From: Eretmocerus hayati
Taxonomy: Eukaryota; Arthropoda; Insecta; Hymenoptera; Aphelinidae
Length of the DNA: 64,000 bases
Reading direction: 5' to 3'
Assembly: GCA_029851415.1 (NCBI GenBank)
Contig: CM056743.1
Span: 89,192,501 to 89,256,500 of the forward strand
In this document: positions 42,754 through 53,157 of the stretch, piece by piece
How positions within the stretch are numbered: the stretch's first letter is position 1
Layout of the letters: every line of letters begins with the position of its first letter
Program-made: the position numbers and the translations under genes
Notes under the pieces: model-generated
The model's input: only the letters and a program-made list of their open reading frames with translations
The model's database searches: none
Told to the model about the DNA's origin: nothing

Positions 42754-43302
42754 CTATATGAGAAGCTCAATGTACGGAGTTTTGGAATGCTTTATCTCTC
42801 TTTTCTCATCTTTGATACAATAATATGCATCGAAAATTAGGGAGACTTTGGCTGATTTATGTTCCTGTAGGAACGATTCGACGTAAGGAATGATGTGGAG
42901 AGCCGCTTCTTTCATGCATTCAGAAGGAACTATGTGGTCTACATTACCCACAACAGCTGTCCTTGCTCGCCGCTTGAAAGCCGTCTTGCTCTCGAGAAAA
43001 ATGACGTTATTGAGCTGTCGTCGATGGCGTCTCTCATTCAAAATCTTGAAGATGCGTAGCATTCGATCTGCCTTACTCTCCAAGGCCTCCTTTTTCCTCG
43101 TCCATTCTGGTTTACTATTCTGCTTTATTCGTTCCAAGACACCTTTGATTATCTCAAACAGGTCGAATGCACCCTTCTCGATCTTCCTACTGTTCCGTAT
43201 TCTTTTTCTTTCTCGGAGAGAAACGTTCTTTCTCGTGAGCTCTCGAAAAGCTGCGAGGATATCCTTCTCCATGAGGGAAATTGTCTCGTAGATGTCAGCC
43301 AT
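42754..43302 (-). CDS. polB-2 fragment: N-terminal domain
   Basis: About 182 codons from ATG 43,302, rich in Lys, Arg and Glu, ending YIELLI at TGA/TAG 42,754. The same frame continues for about 30 codons (KWYEKNMKTIDNQLSEFEEV) before the frame shifts. The open frame extends upstream to 43,443 without a conserved feature. Confidence 0.75.
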   Translation of the reverse strand: MADIYETISLMEKDILAAFRELTRKNVSLRERKRIRNSRKIEKGAFDLFEIIKGVLERIKQNSKPEWTRKKEALESKADRMLRIFKILNERRHRRQLNNVIFLESKTAFKRRARTAVVGNVDHIVPSECMKEAALHIIPYVESFLQEHKSAKVSLIFDAYYCIKDEKREIKHSKTPYIELLI

Positions 43303-44572
43303 CCTCACGAGATTGTGCTCCCTGAGCACGACTGGTAAAGTGTATGCCACCACAGGTCTATTTGTACCAATCCGTGGACGTGCGCACACTGTGCATGTAA
43401 TGACAGAGAGTTTTTTCCTCTCCCCAGAGAACCCAAAATTCAAGCGTTATGCCACACCGAGTGAGATGCGGTGAGCTCTCAGTCTGTGCAATGATTATGA
43501 AGGCTTACCGGATAAGCTGATAAAATGGGTCTGAATGAGGTGGGTGAGGTCTCAGGCTAGTGATAATGGATTGAGAGAGAAAATTCGTCAATGATCGTTA
43601 ATATCAGAGTCAAGATCAGAGTGAGACTCACGCATTACATGGGCAGCTACGTCAAAAAGCGAGGAGATGTTTCGAAAGGAAAATCGCTTGTATATATTTG
43701 AACGATCATTCAGGTGCAGCGAGCCTTGCGTTATTGAGATGAGTCCCGCTGATGGAATAATCTCATCGTCTCTTGAGAGATGATGTTCTGAACGCTATCA
43801 ATACCACATACGGCCAGGAATCAATCAGTAGACGTATGCATACTGTTCGCATATTAACAGAAAGGATTCTTTTGACCCAAGACACTAGTAATTGAATCGT
43901 CATCATGTTACATCGAGGGACACACACCAATTTGCTAATCCACGCTATAATCATGAAAACTGGACAGATAAACCAATGTATCGGATCAGGAGAGAATGAG
44001 GCGTGGTGAGGTCTCTGACTAAGAGCAATCACCCCTGGCGTGTATATTTGACAATGAATGTTCACATCAAAGAGAAGATGAGAGGGAGGCCTACGAATGA
44101 CACGGCCGAGGCCTTTGGAGAGCGGGTGAGCGTTTCGAAAGGGAAATCGTTGTATATTTTCGGACGAGTTTTCAGGTGTGGTGAGCATGGTGTTATTGAA
44201 ACGAGGCTGACTAAAGGATTTTTCTCGTCACCTCGCAAGAGCTGATCATTTGAGTGCAATCATTACCACATGCGGTCGAGGATCGTTCAAGACGACGTGG
44301 GCATGAGATACCTCTGTTGATGGGTAAATATAGGTCTACGCATGAATGTAGAAAAGGAATCGAGGATGCTAGAGGATACATCTCCAACTGTGTTGGAGTG
44401 ACTGACCTTGCTTCTATTGAGAAATGTATCTTATGATGACATGTGGTTTCTTTTTCCTCTGAACGCTCTCATTACATGTAAAGGCGAGATCGATAGTTTT
44501 GAGGGTCAAAAATATCTCCCATGACCAAGTGTCTCGGAGTGGAGAAACTACCATTAGGAAATGCATGCTATT
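43303..44572. repeat. Diverged tandem repeats upstream of polB-2
   Basis: After the polB N-terminus (to about 43,480) two long direct copies occur at an offset of about 460 bases. Examples: GTTTCGAAAGGAAAATCG at 43,669 and GTTTCGAAAGGGAAATCG at 44,132; AATGAGG...GGTGAGGTCTC at about 43,535 and 43,996; TATTGAGATGAG and TATTGAAACGAG. Shorter, weaker relatives follow at 44,370-44,450 and around the Copia insertion (GAAATG..T...GTGG..TTTCTTTTTC at 44,420 and at 44,557/52,903). No gene. It may be the decayed end repeat of element 2. Confidence 0.5.
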
Positions 44573-44577
44573 GATAA
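44573..44577. repeat. Copia target-site duplication, left (GATAA)
   Basis: GATAA before the 5' LTR, repeated at 52,898-52,902. Confidence 0.9.
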
Positions 44578-44804
44578 TGTTGAAGTTCTTAGACAAGTGC
44601 AATATTGATCGATATGAGAGTCATCTGTTGGTTACCAAGGGCCGTGTTGATGACAACGACGCGGCGCCGCCAGCTTCACTTCTTGTGTGGACACGGACGC
44701 AAAAGCATCTCTGCTGAGTCGTGTATTATTCGAGAATCTAACAAAGTTAATAAACGAGTTTAAATCTACTCGGATTGTGTCAAGTGTTTTCGAGTATTCT
44801 CTCA
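44578..44804 (+). repeat. Copia 5' LTR
   Basis: 227 bases, identical by eye to 52,671-52,897. Confidence 0.95.
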
Positions 44805-44819
44805 GGTTATAGGCCCAAA
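44805..44819 (+). other. Copia primer-binding site
   Basis: GGTTATAGGCCCAAA directly after the LTR. It resembles the internal initiator-tRNA-Met site used by Drosophila copia-type elements, rather than a tRNA 3' end. Confidence 0.6.
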
Positions 44820-46826
44820 TCGCGCGACCATTGTGTGAGCGAATTTTTACCGGTGCGGCGGCGTGCAGTTTGTGGCAGCCGTGCTGAGAGCAGCGGCGTG
44901 CAGTTTGTTTACAGCCATGCACATAGCAGCGAATTTGCAGTTTTCAACGAAGTTTGACTGAAAAGGATTCGAGGTGAGTCGATTATTGATTCATGGTTGT
45001 GCGGGACTTGTAAATCCGACTCGATTTTTTTTTTTTTTTCAACTCTCGATTCAGAAGCGTGTGATTCTTGATTCGTATAGATATGTTTGATGGGTCCGCC
45101 GGAGCAGCAATACACACAGTGCGGTCAGTTGTGTGAGTGCGTGAGCTGCTAGGAATCTAAAAATCAAGCATGAATCTTTTGTCGCGGGCGATCGGCTTCC
45201 TAGTGGACGTTTGATGACGAGCCTGCTTATCGCATCAAAGTCGAGGTCATCATCGGGCGTGCACGTGTATATATTGCCGGCCGGCAACGCGGGCGCGTTA
45301 TAACATGTTTTCGCGCTATCTCTCTCTCTCTCTCCTCTTTCGCTCTTTCGTATTCTTCGCTTTCTTGCAACGATTCAGCATACGTGCGTGATGCTATAGT
45401 ATTGACTCTCGTTGAGTGCGCGATTCTTCTACAATGATGCGTTCATACGAGCGGTTGATTCTGACTCTATGATTTCTGTTTATTTTTTCGACTTAGACTT
45501 GATCGATGGCAGATTGCTAGTATGTGTAACCTCTACGTTCGCGCGCAGGATGCTGGTTGGTTTGTCCTCAAACCGCGTGTTGTTCGCGGATAGTACAGCC
45601 CGGAACGCACAAACTTGCATTCTCGTTGCGAGGGAATTTCCGCTGTGATTTTTGAAAATTGCTTTGATTTATGGATATCTTGGCATGCTTGTGCGCTCGA
45701 GGCCTTTGCTGAAATCTTATTGATTTATATCAGATAGAGAAAAGATTCTAACCTTTTCCTTCTGATATCTCCTGGTGATAGAATGATGTGAATCAAGAAT
45801 CTTGATTGTTATTCGAGTGATTCGATGATTCAACAATATATATATCCTACAATTCTATTTTGAGTGAAAAATTTAGTTCTCTCAAACAATATAGGATGAT
45901 TTTGATCTTAGTTTTTGTTCAATAAGTAAACAACAGAGAAGTTGTTGTTGTTCATTCTGAGGTTGGCTATCCTGTTATGTTTCTGAGAATTGAATGTGCG
46001 ATTGTAAGGATAAATTTTTCCGGGGTTCAATGATGAAATGAAACTTGTGTTCGGTGAATTTTTAACATTGATCGGGAAAATCTTGATGAATTTGTTAGTT
46101 TCGCTTGTGCGTGCATGATCAACCCAAATCTGGATTATATTTTTGCAGTGCAAGGTATAGTTTTGGAGAGTGGTGTGCGCATGGGTTACTGGACCTGCAA
46201 ATGAGTCAGATTTTTCGCTTCTTTGATTATGAAATGTTAGCTGTGCTATATTTTTCTAGTCTAGAAGTACGAAACATTGATAATTATAATTATCACAATA
46301 TCTGGTTTTAGATTTCTTGAATTTTAATTGAATCAAAAGGAATCTTGCAATATTTTTTTTCACGTGAAAGTAAAAAATTGCTTCATGTTTCGTAACCTGG
46401 AACAGAGGGCTGATCAAAATGAACAACAAAAAGGGTATGATGGCCAGTCGTAGGAAAAATCCGCAGATGGAGCCGATGACACTCTTAATCTGGAGGTTGA
46501 TCCTAGTGATGTCCCTAATTTGGAATCAGAGATTCAAAGTACTCCAGATGAATGTGAGAAAATATTCTTATATCTTCTTACGATTTGGAATCTAGAATTT
46601 TTTTGTTGTACTATACTTGACCGCAAGAGGAATATTCTTATTTCTTGATTAGTATAGTTGATCAAAGCCATTGAAAAAAAAAAAAAAAAAAAAAAAAATG
46701 CTGTAAAGTTTTCTCGACTTTCTAAATTTGAAATGATTCAAGTCATCTTTAGAATTTTAGAATTTTGAATTCTATGAGAAACGAATCGTCAGGCCTGACA
46801 TAAAATCGAATTAATTCCAGATATTA
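44820..46826 (+). other. Copia leader, possibly spliced
   Basis: An unusually long (2 kb) AT-rich leader with T and A runs (near 45,030 and 46,678). A consensus donor GAG/GTGAGT lies at 44,974 and a consensus acceptor TTTTTACAG ends at 46,845, so a 1,872-base intron would join the leader to gag and make ATG 46,881 the start. No ORF in the leader resembles a protein I know. Confidence 0.45.
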
Positions 46827-49800
46827 ATGATTGAAATTTTTACAGCAAACAAGAGTGACCCAAAGACTCAAGCAATCAATATGGATATACAAGTGCCTTC
46901 AACTTCGAATCAGAATCAAATACAACCACCTAGAATCAATCTACCCTCGACTCTATCAAATGTGACTCTATCAAATTCGACTCAATCTACACAACAGCAT
47001 CCTGGACTCAATACAACACCATTGAGTCATTCGACTCCAATCCAACCACGAGCACCATTGATTCAAATATCACAGAATCAAATAGAATCTCCATCCGTAA
47101 TTGCCCAATTCCTTCAGGATTCTTTGAATTCTTTGACACACACTATGATGTGTCACCAGAATGTCTTAGACATCACATTACAGAGTGCAAACGTAGTGAA
47201 CCAAAACATGAAGATGACACTTGAATTAGGAAGAGTGAAACTCCAAAAGATTCAAGCTGAGAAAGAAGTAGAAGAATTAAAGAGAGTGAATCTCGAAAAT
47301 CAACTCAGAATCGAAGAGTCTCGAAGAGGGCGTATGAATCAAAGTGCTCCTCTACAATCACCTCGTTTGCCAGAAGAACGGCAGTTGAATCCTCGTGTGA
47401 ATTCTGTGTCGACTCAATCGGACTCTATAGCCCAGGGTGCAGCAGCAGCTAGTTCGACTCAACGCCAGGTAAACACTGAGAATCTAGACTCATCACCTTT
47501 TATCAACAATCAGAATGGATCACAAGCTCCTGATTCTTTTAATTTAGAACAAACATTAGCTACACTCCTAAAGAATCGAGTTGATAATCAATCAATTGGA
47601 CCAAAATTTAGCTCTGATTTCAAATACAAATTAACTAAGAATTCGAATTTCAGTTCATGGTACGATTGTTTGAAATCTGAATTGATTGGTTACAATTGCC
47701 TAGATATTATTGATGATAATATTCCTGGTCCTCAACATTTTAGTGAGAGTCAAATCTTGAGTCGAAAATATAGAGTCCGGAATCTGATTCTAAGTAGAGT
47801 TGATGAGAAGTATCATAGTCGATTCACGAATATTCAGGATCCTAAAGAATACTTGGAAAAACTACGAGACATGAAAAGAAAAGAGATGAATCTTGATCCT
47901 ACGTCTGTAAAAGGGCAACTTTACGTGATTCGAATGAAGAAAAATGAAAAAGTGTTTGATTTTTGTGAACGATTCGACCAACTTTTACGAGAGTATCATG
48001 CGTCAAATGATCTGGCTCCTCTAGAGCCGATAGAGATTCGTGCTGCGTTTTATAATGCTGTTATAGGAATTCATCCTGATTTATTGCAAGCTGATACTCT
48101 CATGAAGCAATCTAAACTTCTAGGCATGGATATTGAAGAGATGAAATCTTACATGTTTCAGCCTGAATGCCAGAGAAAGCTCAATTCTGTTGTATCTCAA
48201 GCCAATGTGGCAAGCTCATCTGAGATTAAGTGTCACAGATGTGATGAGCCTGGTCACTGGGCAAATGATGCCATCTGTCCACTAACCGATACCAATCTAC
48301 GGATGCACTATAAATGTGGTCAGATTCATGACAAGAATGGACCATGTCCTCAGCGTCGAAATGGTAAGAGTCATTTTGAATCTAGAATGAATAATAAGGA
48401 ATCAAAATCGAAATCTTACAAATCTAACAACAAATTAGAATCAAAATTTTCTGAGACTAACAAATCGAAAAAACAAAAAAATCATTCTGGAATCAAAAAT
48501 CAAGGCAAAATAGTCAAAAGGACTAAATCTAAGACTCATAAGAAAAATTTCAAGCGAGCTGCTCGAACGGTAATTGACTCTGAAAATTCTTCTTCTGACG
48601 AAAATGAAGAAATGGATCAAGGTGAGAGAATTTCAAATCATAAAGCTTATCAAACTGAGAATTCTATAGATTTTATCGCAGATTCTGGAGCTACTGATCA
48701 TATCGTAAACCAATCTCTGATTTTATCTGATTTCAAAGAATATAAAAATGGAATTATCAAAAGTGCTAACAAAAATGATTTTGCTGATATAGTAATTGAT
48801 GGTAAAGGCACTTTAGTTCTAAGACATCAAATTTCAAACGATAAAATCATTAAATTTACTGATGTAATAGCAGCAAAAGATGTATCTGAAAATCTTCTTT
48901 CTCTGAGAAGACTTGCTGATTCAGGATTTTCTATTTACCTAGATGATAAAATTCTGAGAGTTTTTGATAAAAATTCAAATAAGACTATTTTCAAGGGAAT
49001 CTACGAAAAACCGAATTGGATTATTCGATTCAAAGTTAAGGAAACTGGTGTTGTAAACCAAAATAGGTTTTCATTTAAGAATTATTCTTGTAATGCGCGT
49101 TTAGTTTCTCATTCTGAATCATCAGATCAATTGAAGACAACTCCGGATAATTTAGAGACATCAATTCCGGAGGGAGCAATAAATGATTCACCGAATTTGG
49201 GGTCTTCAATTGGGAGGGAGATGGTTCTAGATTCGAATGAGAATCGAGTTGCTGAGAATGATTCAATAGAAAAGCTTACGATTAGTCCTGAAGATTTAAT
49301 ATCTTCTGTAGAAGTAGAAGATTGTTTTCAAGATTCTACCGAATTCAAGAAACTAAGTAAAGGTCAATTATGGCATGCTAGGTTGGGTCATGCTTCATTA
49401 GGTTATCTGAAAATGCTTCAAAAGAAAATTGAGCTATTGAAGGATGTAGTTTTTGATGAGTCTATTTTAGAATGTGAAGTTTGCATAATGTCAAAAATGG
49501 AAAAGTTACCCTTCAAAGAAATTAGAGCTAAATCTCAAAAACCTCTTGAATCTATTCACACAGACATTATGGGACCTATCAGTCCTATGTCATTTCCTGG
49601 CCATATGCGATTCATCATTGTTTTTGTGGATGATTACTCTAGGTATGCTCAAACTTATTGTTTGAAACGTAAAGATGAAGCTGGAGAAGCATTGGAATCT
49701 TTCCTTATCTCAGCTAGAAATATTTTGGGATCAAATGAGAAATGTTGTTTCATTAAATCAGATCAGGCTTTAGAATTTAAAGGTGGTAAATTTTCTGAGG

Positions 49801-52331
49801 TGATGAAACAAGAGAATATAGAATCTATATTCTCTCCTCCTTATACACCTGAACACAATGGTACAGCCGAAAGATTCAACAAGTCAATTCAAAGAGGGAT
49901 TCTAGCCATTTTACTTGATTCAGGTGTGCCGAAATCAATGTGGGGGTTAGCTTCAGAAGCTGCAGTCATTACATACAATAGAACTCCACACAAAACAATT
50001 AATTATGAAATTCCATTGAGAAAATTTGCACCATTAGCCAGATGTCATTTTGAACAAATCAGGAGATTCGGATGTGTTAGTTATATTAAAGTATCAAAAC
50101 TCGAATCAAAGTTTGAATCTAAAGCAATCAAAGCTTTCTTAGTCGGCTACAAACATACTAGCTATATTTTTTGGCATCCACAATCACACAAATTTATCGA
50201 GTCTATGCATGTGCGATTCAATGAAAGACTAGTGTATGGAGATTATCACAAGAAATATTCCACAGCAAATTCAAATTCGAGTGAACCGATTCAAGGAGTT
50301 CCTGATTCTCATAATGATTCTATTAAATTTGACAAAGTTGATGAAGAAATTGATATTGTAAACAATGTTGAAGCAATACAACCTAAAAAACGAGGTAGGC
50401 CTCGAAAAGTTCAGAATTCTTCAAATCAAAATGAAATTCAGGTCCCCAAAGATTTTCAGGGACCCTCAACTAGAAGTAAGACAAAGAGGAAACTTGAAGA
50501 ATCAGAACAAGCACATCATGTTTCAGTTGAGAAACCTGTCATAGACATTAGTTATGCTAACTACTCGAGTCTACCTAGGTCAAATCTTTCGAACGAATCT
50601 GAGAAACGAATCAATGATGACATGGTTGGTCATATTTCACTTGCCTCTATACAAAAGGATCCAATTACTTATGAGGAAGCTATGGCTTCTCCTGACCAAG
50701 AATTCTGGCAGAAAGCCGTACAAGAAGAATTAGATTCTATGAAATCAAATCAAGTTTGGACGCTAGTTGAAAAACCACGAACTCAGAGTAATGGTTCCGA
50801 AGCTAATATCATAGATTCTAAATGGGTTTTTAAGAAAAAGGTCGAGTCAAATGGAGAAATTAGATATAGAGCGAGGTTAGTCATTAGAGGATTCAAAGAT
50901 AAAAATACTTATGATTTGAGAGAGACATATGCTCCAGTAGCAAGACTCTCCTTAGTCAGAGCCATTCTTATAATCACAAACAAATACAATCTTCATGCAT
51001 GTCAACTTGATGTCAAAACGGCATTTTTGAATGGCGAGCTAAGTGAAGAGATATATATGGAAATACCGAAAGGTCTAAATGTCAGTGATGAAATCATGAG
51101 ATCTAATGTACTCAAACTTGAAAAATCCATTTATGGACTCAGGATAAGTCCAAAGAAATGGAACAATCGATTCACGATAGAAATGAAGAAGCTTGGTTTA
51201 GAGAATGATTTACACGAACCATGTCTTTTCACTTGGAGAAAGAATGGTATAATGGCATTAGTTTTGTTGTATGTTGATGATATGCTAATCGTTAGCAATA
51301 ATCTTGAGAAATTGAATCGAATCAAAAATCATTTGAATCAAACTTTCGAAATAAAAGACCTTGGTGAACCAAAGTTATTTTTAGGTATGATCATTGAAAG
51401 AAACAAAGAGAATCAAACGATTAGAGTTCATCAAACTCCATATATCAAAAATGTTTTGGAAAAATTCAATATGCAAGATTCAAAACCACAAAACACACCA
51501 ATGATAACAAATCAATTACAACATAAAAACAAAAAGAGTCGAATTGAACCAGTTGAATCTATAAATAAAGGACAGAACCATGAAATACGTGAGGTTCCTT
51601 ATAGAGAAGCCATTGGAAGCCTAATGTATTTGGTAGTAGCCACAAGGCCAGACATAGCTTTCGCGGTCAATTTCTTAGCTAGAAAACAGAATAATCCAAA
51701 TGAAGATGATTGGAAAGCTATTAAAAGAATCTTGCGATACCTTAAAGGGACAATGAATCTTGGCTTAACCTTCACTGCATCATCTGAGAATCTAGAATCT
51801 TCTACAGACGCGAGTTATAGAGATTGTGAAAACTCTATTTCGACTGGTAGTTATATTATTAGATTGTTTGGAGATACAGTTGCTTGGAAAAGTCGTAAAC
51901 AAAATCAAGTGACTCTCTCAACATGTCAGGTAGAGTATTTAGCTATGAGTGAATCTTGCCAAGAACTTATTTCTATTGAGAAATCAATCCGATATGTTTT
52001 GGGATTCACTTTATATCCAGTTACTGTCTGGTGTGACAATGAATCCTCAGGAAATTGCACAAAAATGGATGGGTGTCACAAGTTAAAATCATTTGACGAT
52101 AGTATTGAAGCGATCCTAGAATATTTGAGTCATAGAGAAAAACATGGTACAAAACGTCCCATGGCTGATACTCATGGTGATTTCATCAAACAGTGTGTAA
52201 ACGAAGGTGAAGTTATCGTAAAATGGGTTGATACTAAAGAAAATCTAGCTGATATTGGAACAAAACCACTTCCTTTCGAAGCACATAAATATTTGACTGA
52301 TAGAATAATGAAGAACGAGGAATCGAAATAA
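46827..52331 (+). CDS. Copia gag-pol polyprotein, intact
   Basis: 1,834 codons from ATG 46,827; if the leader is spliced, ATG 46,881 is used. Order: Gln/Ser/Thr-rich N-terminus, gag core (residues about 260-440), zinc knuckle CHRCDEPGHW (from 469), protease DSGATDHIV (Asp619), GAG-pre-integrase LWHARLGHAS (about 850), integrase with Asp913, Asp979 and Glu1015 (D,D-35-E), reverse transcriptase with SKWVFKKK, QLDVKTAFLNGEL and YVDD at 1,482, and RNase H (STDASYRD, then LSTCQVEYLAMSE, WCDNES, then HREKHGTKRP). All catalytic residues are present and the length is typical. The long Ser/Asn-rich N-terminus and Lys-rich stretch after the knuckle are extended. Confidence 0.97.
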   Translation: MIEIFTANKSDPKTQAINMDIQVPSTSNQNQIQPPRINLPSTLSNVTLSNSTQSTQQHPGLNTTPLSHSTPIQPRAPLIQISQNQIESPSVIAQFLQDSLNSLTHTMMCHQNVLDITLQSANVVNQNMKMTLELGRVKLQKIQAEKEVEELKRVNLENQLRIEESRRGRMNQSAPLQSPRLPEERQLNPRVNSVSTQSDSIAQGAAAASSTQRQVNTENLDSSPFINNQNGSQAPDSFNLEQTLATLLKNRVDNQSIGPKFSSDFKYKLTKNSNFSSWYDCLKSELIGYNCLDIIDDNIPGPQHFSESQILSRKYRVRNLILSRVDEKYHSRFTNIQDPKEYLEKLRDMKRKEMNLDPTSVKGQLYVIRMKKNEKVFDFCERFDQLLREYHASNDLAPLEPIEIRAAFYNAVIGIHPDLLQADTLMKQSKLLGMDIEEMKSYMFQPECQRKLNSVVSQANVASSSEIKCHRCDEPGHWANDAICPLTDTNLRMHYKCGQIHDKNGPCPQRRNGKSHFESRMNNKESKSKSYKSNNKLESKFSETNKSKKQKNHSGIKNQGKIVKRTKSKTHKKNFKRAARTVIDSENSSSDENEEMDQGERISNHKAYQTENSIDFIADSGATDHIVNQSLILSDFKEYKNGIIKSANKNDFADIVIDGKGTLVLRHQISNDKIIKFTDVIAAKDVSENLLSLRRLADSGFSIYLDDKILRVFDKNSNKTIFKGIYEKPNWIIRFKVKETGVVNQNRFSFKNYSCNARLVSHSESSDQLKTTPDNLETSIPEGAINDSPNLGSSIGREMVLDSNENRVAENDSIEKLTISPEDLISSVEVEDCFQDSTEFKKLSKGQLWHARLGHASLGYLKMLQKKIELLKDVVFDESILECEVCIMSKMEKLPFKEIRAKSQKPLESIHTDIMGPISPMSFPGHMRFIIVFVDDYSRYAQTYCLKRKDEAGEALESFLISARNILGSNEKCCFIKSDQALEFKGGKFSEVMKQENIESIFSPPYTPEHNGTAERFNKSIQRGILAILLDSGVPKSMWGLASEAAVITYNRTPHKTINYEIPLRKFAPLARCHFEQIRRFGCVSYIKVSKLESKFESKAIKAFLVGYKHTSYIFWHPQSHKFIESMHVRFNERLVYGDYHKKYSTANSNSSEPIQGVPDSHNDSIKFDKVDEEIDIVNNVEAIQPKKRGRPRKVQNSSNQNEIQVPKDFQGPSTRSKTKRKLEESEQAHHVSVEKPVIDISYANYSSLPRSNLSNESEKRINDDMVGHISLASIQKDPITYEEAMASPDQEFWQKAVQEELDSMKSNQVWTLVEKPRTQSNGSEANIIDSKWVFKKKVESNGEIRYRARLVIRGFKDKNTYDLRETYAPVARLSLVRAILIITNKYNLHACQLDVKTAFLNGELSEEIYMEIPKGLNVSDEIMRSNVLKLEKSIYGLRISPKKWNNRFTIEMKKLGLENDLHEPCLFTWRKNGIMALVLLYVDDMLIVSNNLEKLNRIKNHLNQTFEIKDLGEPKLFLGMIIERNKENQTIRVHQTPYIKNVLEKFNMQDSKPQNTPMITNQLQHKNKKSRIEPVESINKGQNHEIREVPYREAIGSLMYLVVATRPDIAFAVNFLARKQNNPNEDDWKAIKRILRYLKGTMNLGLTFTASSENLESSTDASYRDCENSISTGSYIIRLFGDTVAWKSRKQNQVTLSTCQVEYLAMSESCQELISIEKSIRYVLGFTLYPVTVWCDNESSGNCTKMDGCHKLKSFDDSIEAILEYLSHREKHGTKRPMADTHGDFIKQCVNEGEVIVKWVDTKENLADIGTKPLPFEAHKYLTDRIMKNEESK

Positions 52332-52670
52332 ATTTAGGAATCTATGAATCTACGATTCAAATCTTCAATATACAATTGATGACTCATACATTTCCTTGTT
52401 TGTTCTTATATGTTCACAGGAACCAGTTCCTCAGACCAAGACTGAAGAATTTATTCATGGAAATCTTCAAATGCTTGTTATACTTTAATTCTAAGTAGAA
52501 GAATCCATCGTTTGAAATGTTCAAGAATTTTAATGTTCTATTTTCTTTCGATTCATAACTTTTAATTTAATAACGGCTTCAAAGATAAATGTGTTTATGT
52601 TAGATTCACATTTAAGTTCATCGATTCTATTGAAATTACAATCAATATGTAACTTATCTAAGGGAGGGAG
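52332..52670 (+). other. Copia 3' untranslated region and polypurine tract
   Basis: AT-rich, ending in AAGGGAGGGAG (52,660-52,670), the plus-strand primer, directly before the 3' LTR. Confidence 0.75.
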
Positions 52671-52897
52671 TGTTGAAGTTCTTAGACAAGTGCAATATTG
52701 ATCGATATGAGAGTCATCTGTTGGTTACCAAGGGCCGTGTTGATGACAACGACGCGGCGCCGCCAGCTTCACTTCTTGTGTGGACACGGACGCAAAAGCA
52801 TCTCTGCTGAGTCGTGTATTATTCGAGAATCTAACAAAGTTAATAAACGAGTTTAAATCTACTCGGATTGTGTCAAGTGTTTTCGAGTATTCTCTCA
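52671..52897 (+). repeat. Copia 3' LTR
   Basis: 227 bases, identical by eye to the 5' LTR. TSD GATAA follows. Confidence 0.95.
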
Positions 52898-53118
52898 GAT
52901 AACGTGGAGTTTCTTTTTCTCCATAATATGATGATTCGTTTCCATTGCTATAGATTGGGGCCTCGGTCACCTCATCATGTTGGCTTTTCTTTCTCATATA
53001 TTTTAGAGGTAACGTTCCAAAATTAGAAACTCGGGAAGATTAAGAGTTTCCCATCGGACGAGGGCACTATTACGCATCATTTTCAAACTCAAAGTGGTGG
53101 GCCAGGTGTAGGCTCTGC

Positions 53119-53153
53119 TATAAAAGGTTGAAACCGCGTCTATAGTATCAGTT
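53119..53153 (+). promoter_or_regulatory. Core promoter of the OB-fold/spliced gene
   Basis: TATAAAAG at 53,119, TCAGTT at 53,148 (29 bases apart), ATG at 53,158, so a leader of about 8 bases. Confidence 0.7.
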
Positions 53154-53157
53154 CAAA

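Larger units (their letters stand above)
39142..43302 (-). pseudogene. PolB: Polinton-like DNA polymerase B (element 2), broken and interrupted
   Basis: Minus-strand gene starting near ATG 43,302 (MADIYETISL). In order: a Lys/Arg-rich N-terminal domain with a GNVDHIVPSE motif, a YIELPEFIKKKHAVVNIE segment, Exo I (VYADFQC), a CxxC His-rich insert, Exo II (HNLARYDAHFL), Exo III (YLKTDVMLLADIFE), motif A (LDMNNLYGTAM), and motif C (LYIDTDSLIY), ending at 39,142. Stops or frame changes lie near 42,754, 42,670, 41,849-41,605 and 41,159-40,963, and a 500-base insertion lies between motif A and motif C. In Exo I the Glu is replaced by Gln. This is the adintovirus-type PolB, of another lineage than 253-4,693. 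Confidence 0.93.
44578..52897 (+). mobile_element. Ty1/Copia LTR retrotransposon, structurally complete and young
   Basis: 8,320 bases with 227-bp LTRs (44,578-44,804 and 52,671-52,897) that I read as identical, TGTTGAAG...CTCTCA ends, TSD GATAA, primer site, polypurine tract and one uninterrupted gag-pol ORF. Among all elements in this window it is the only one with no visible damage, so it may still be capable of transposition, though nothing here shows activity. It sits inside the diverged tandem repeats of element 2. Confidence 0.96.

Noticed and set aside
43763..44245. ORFs of 141 and 80 codons on opposite strands
   Set aside because: They lie across diverged tandem repeats, and the homologous unit does not keep the frame.
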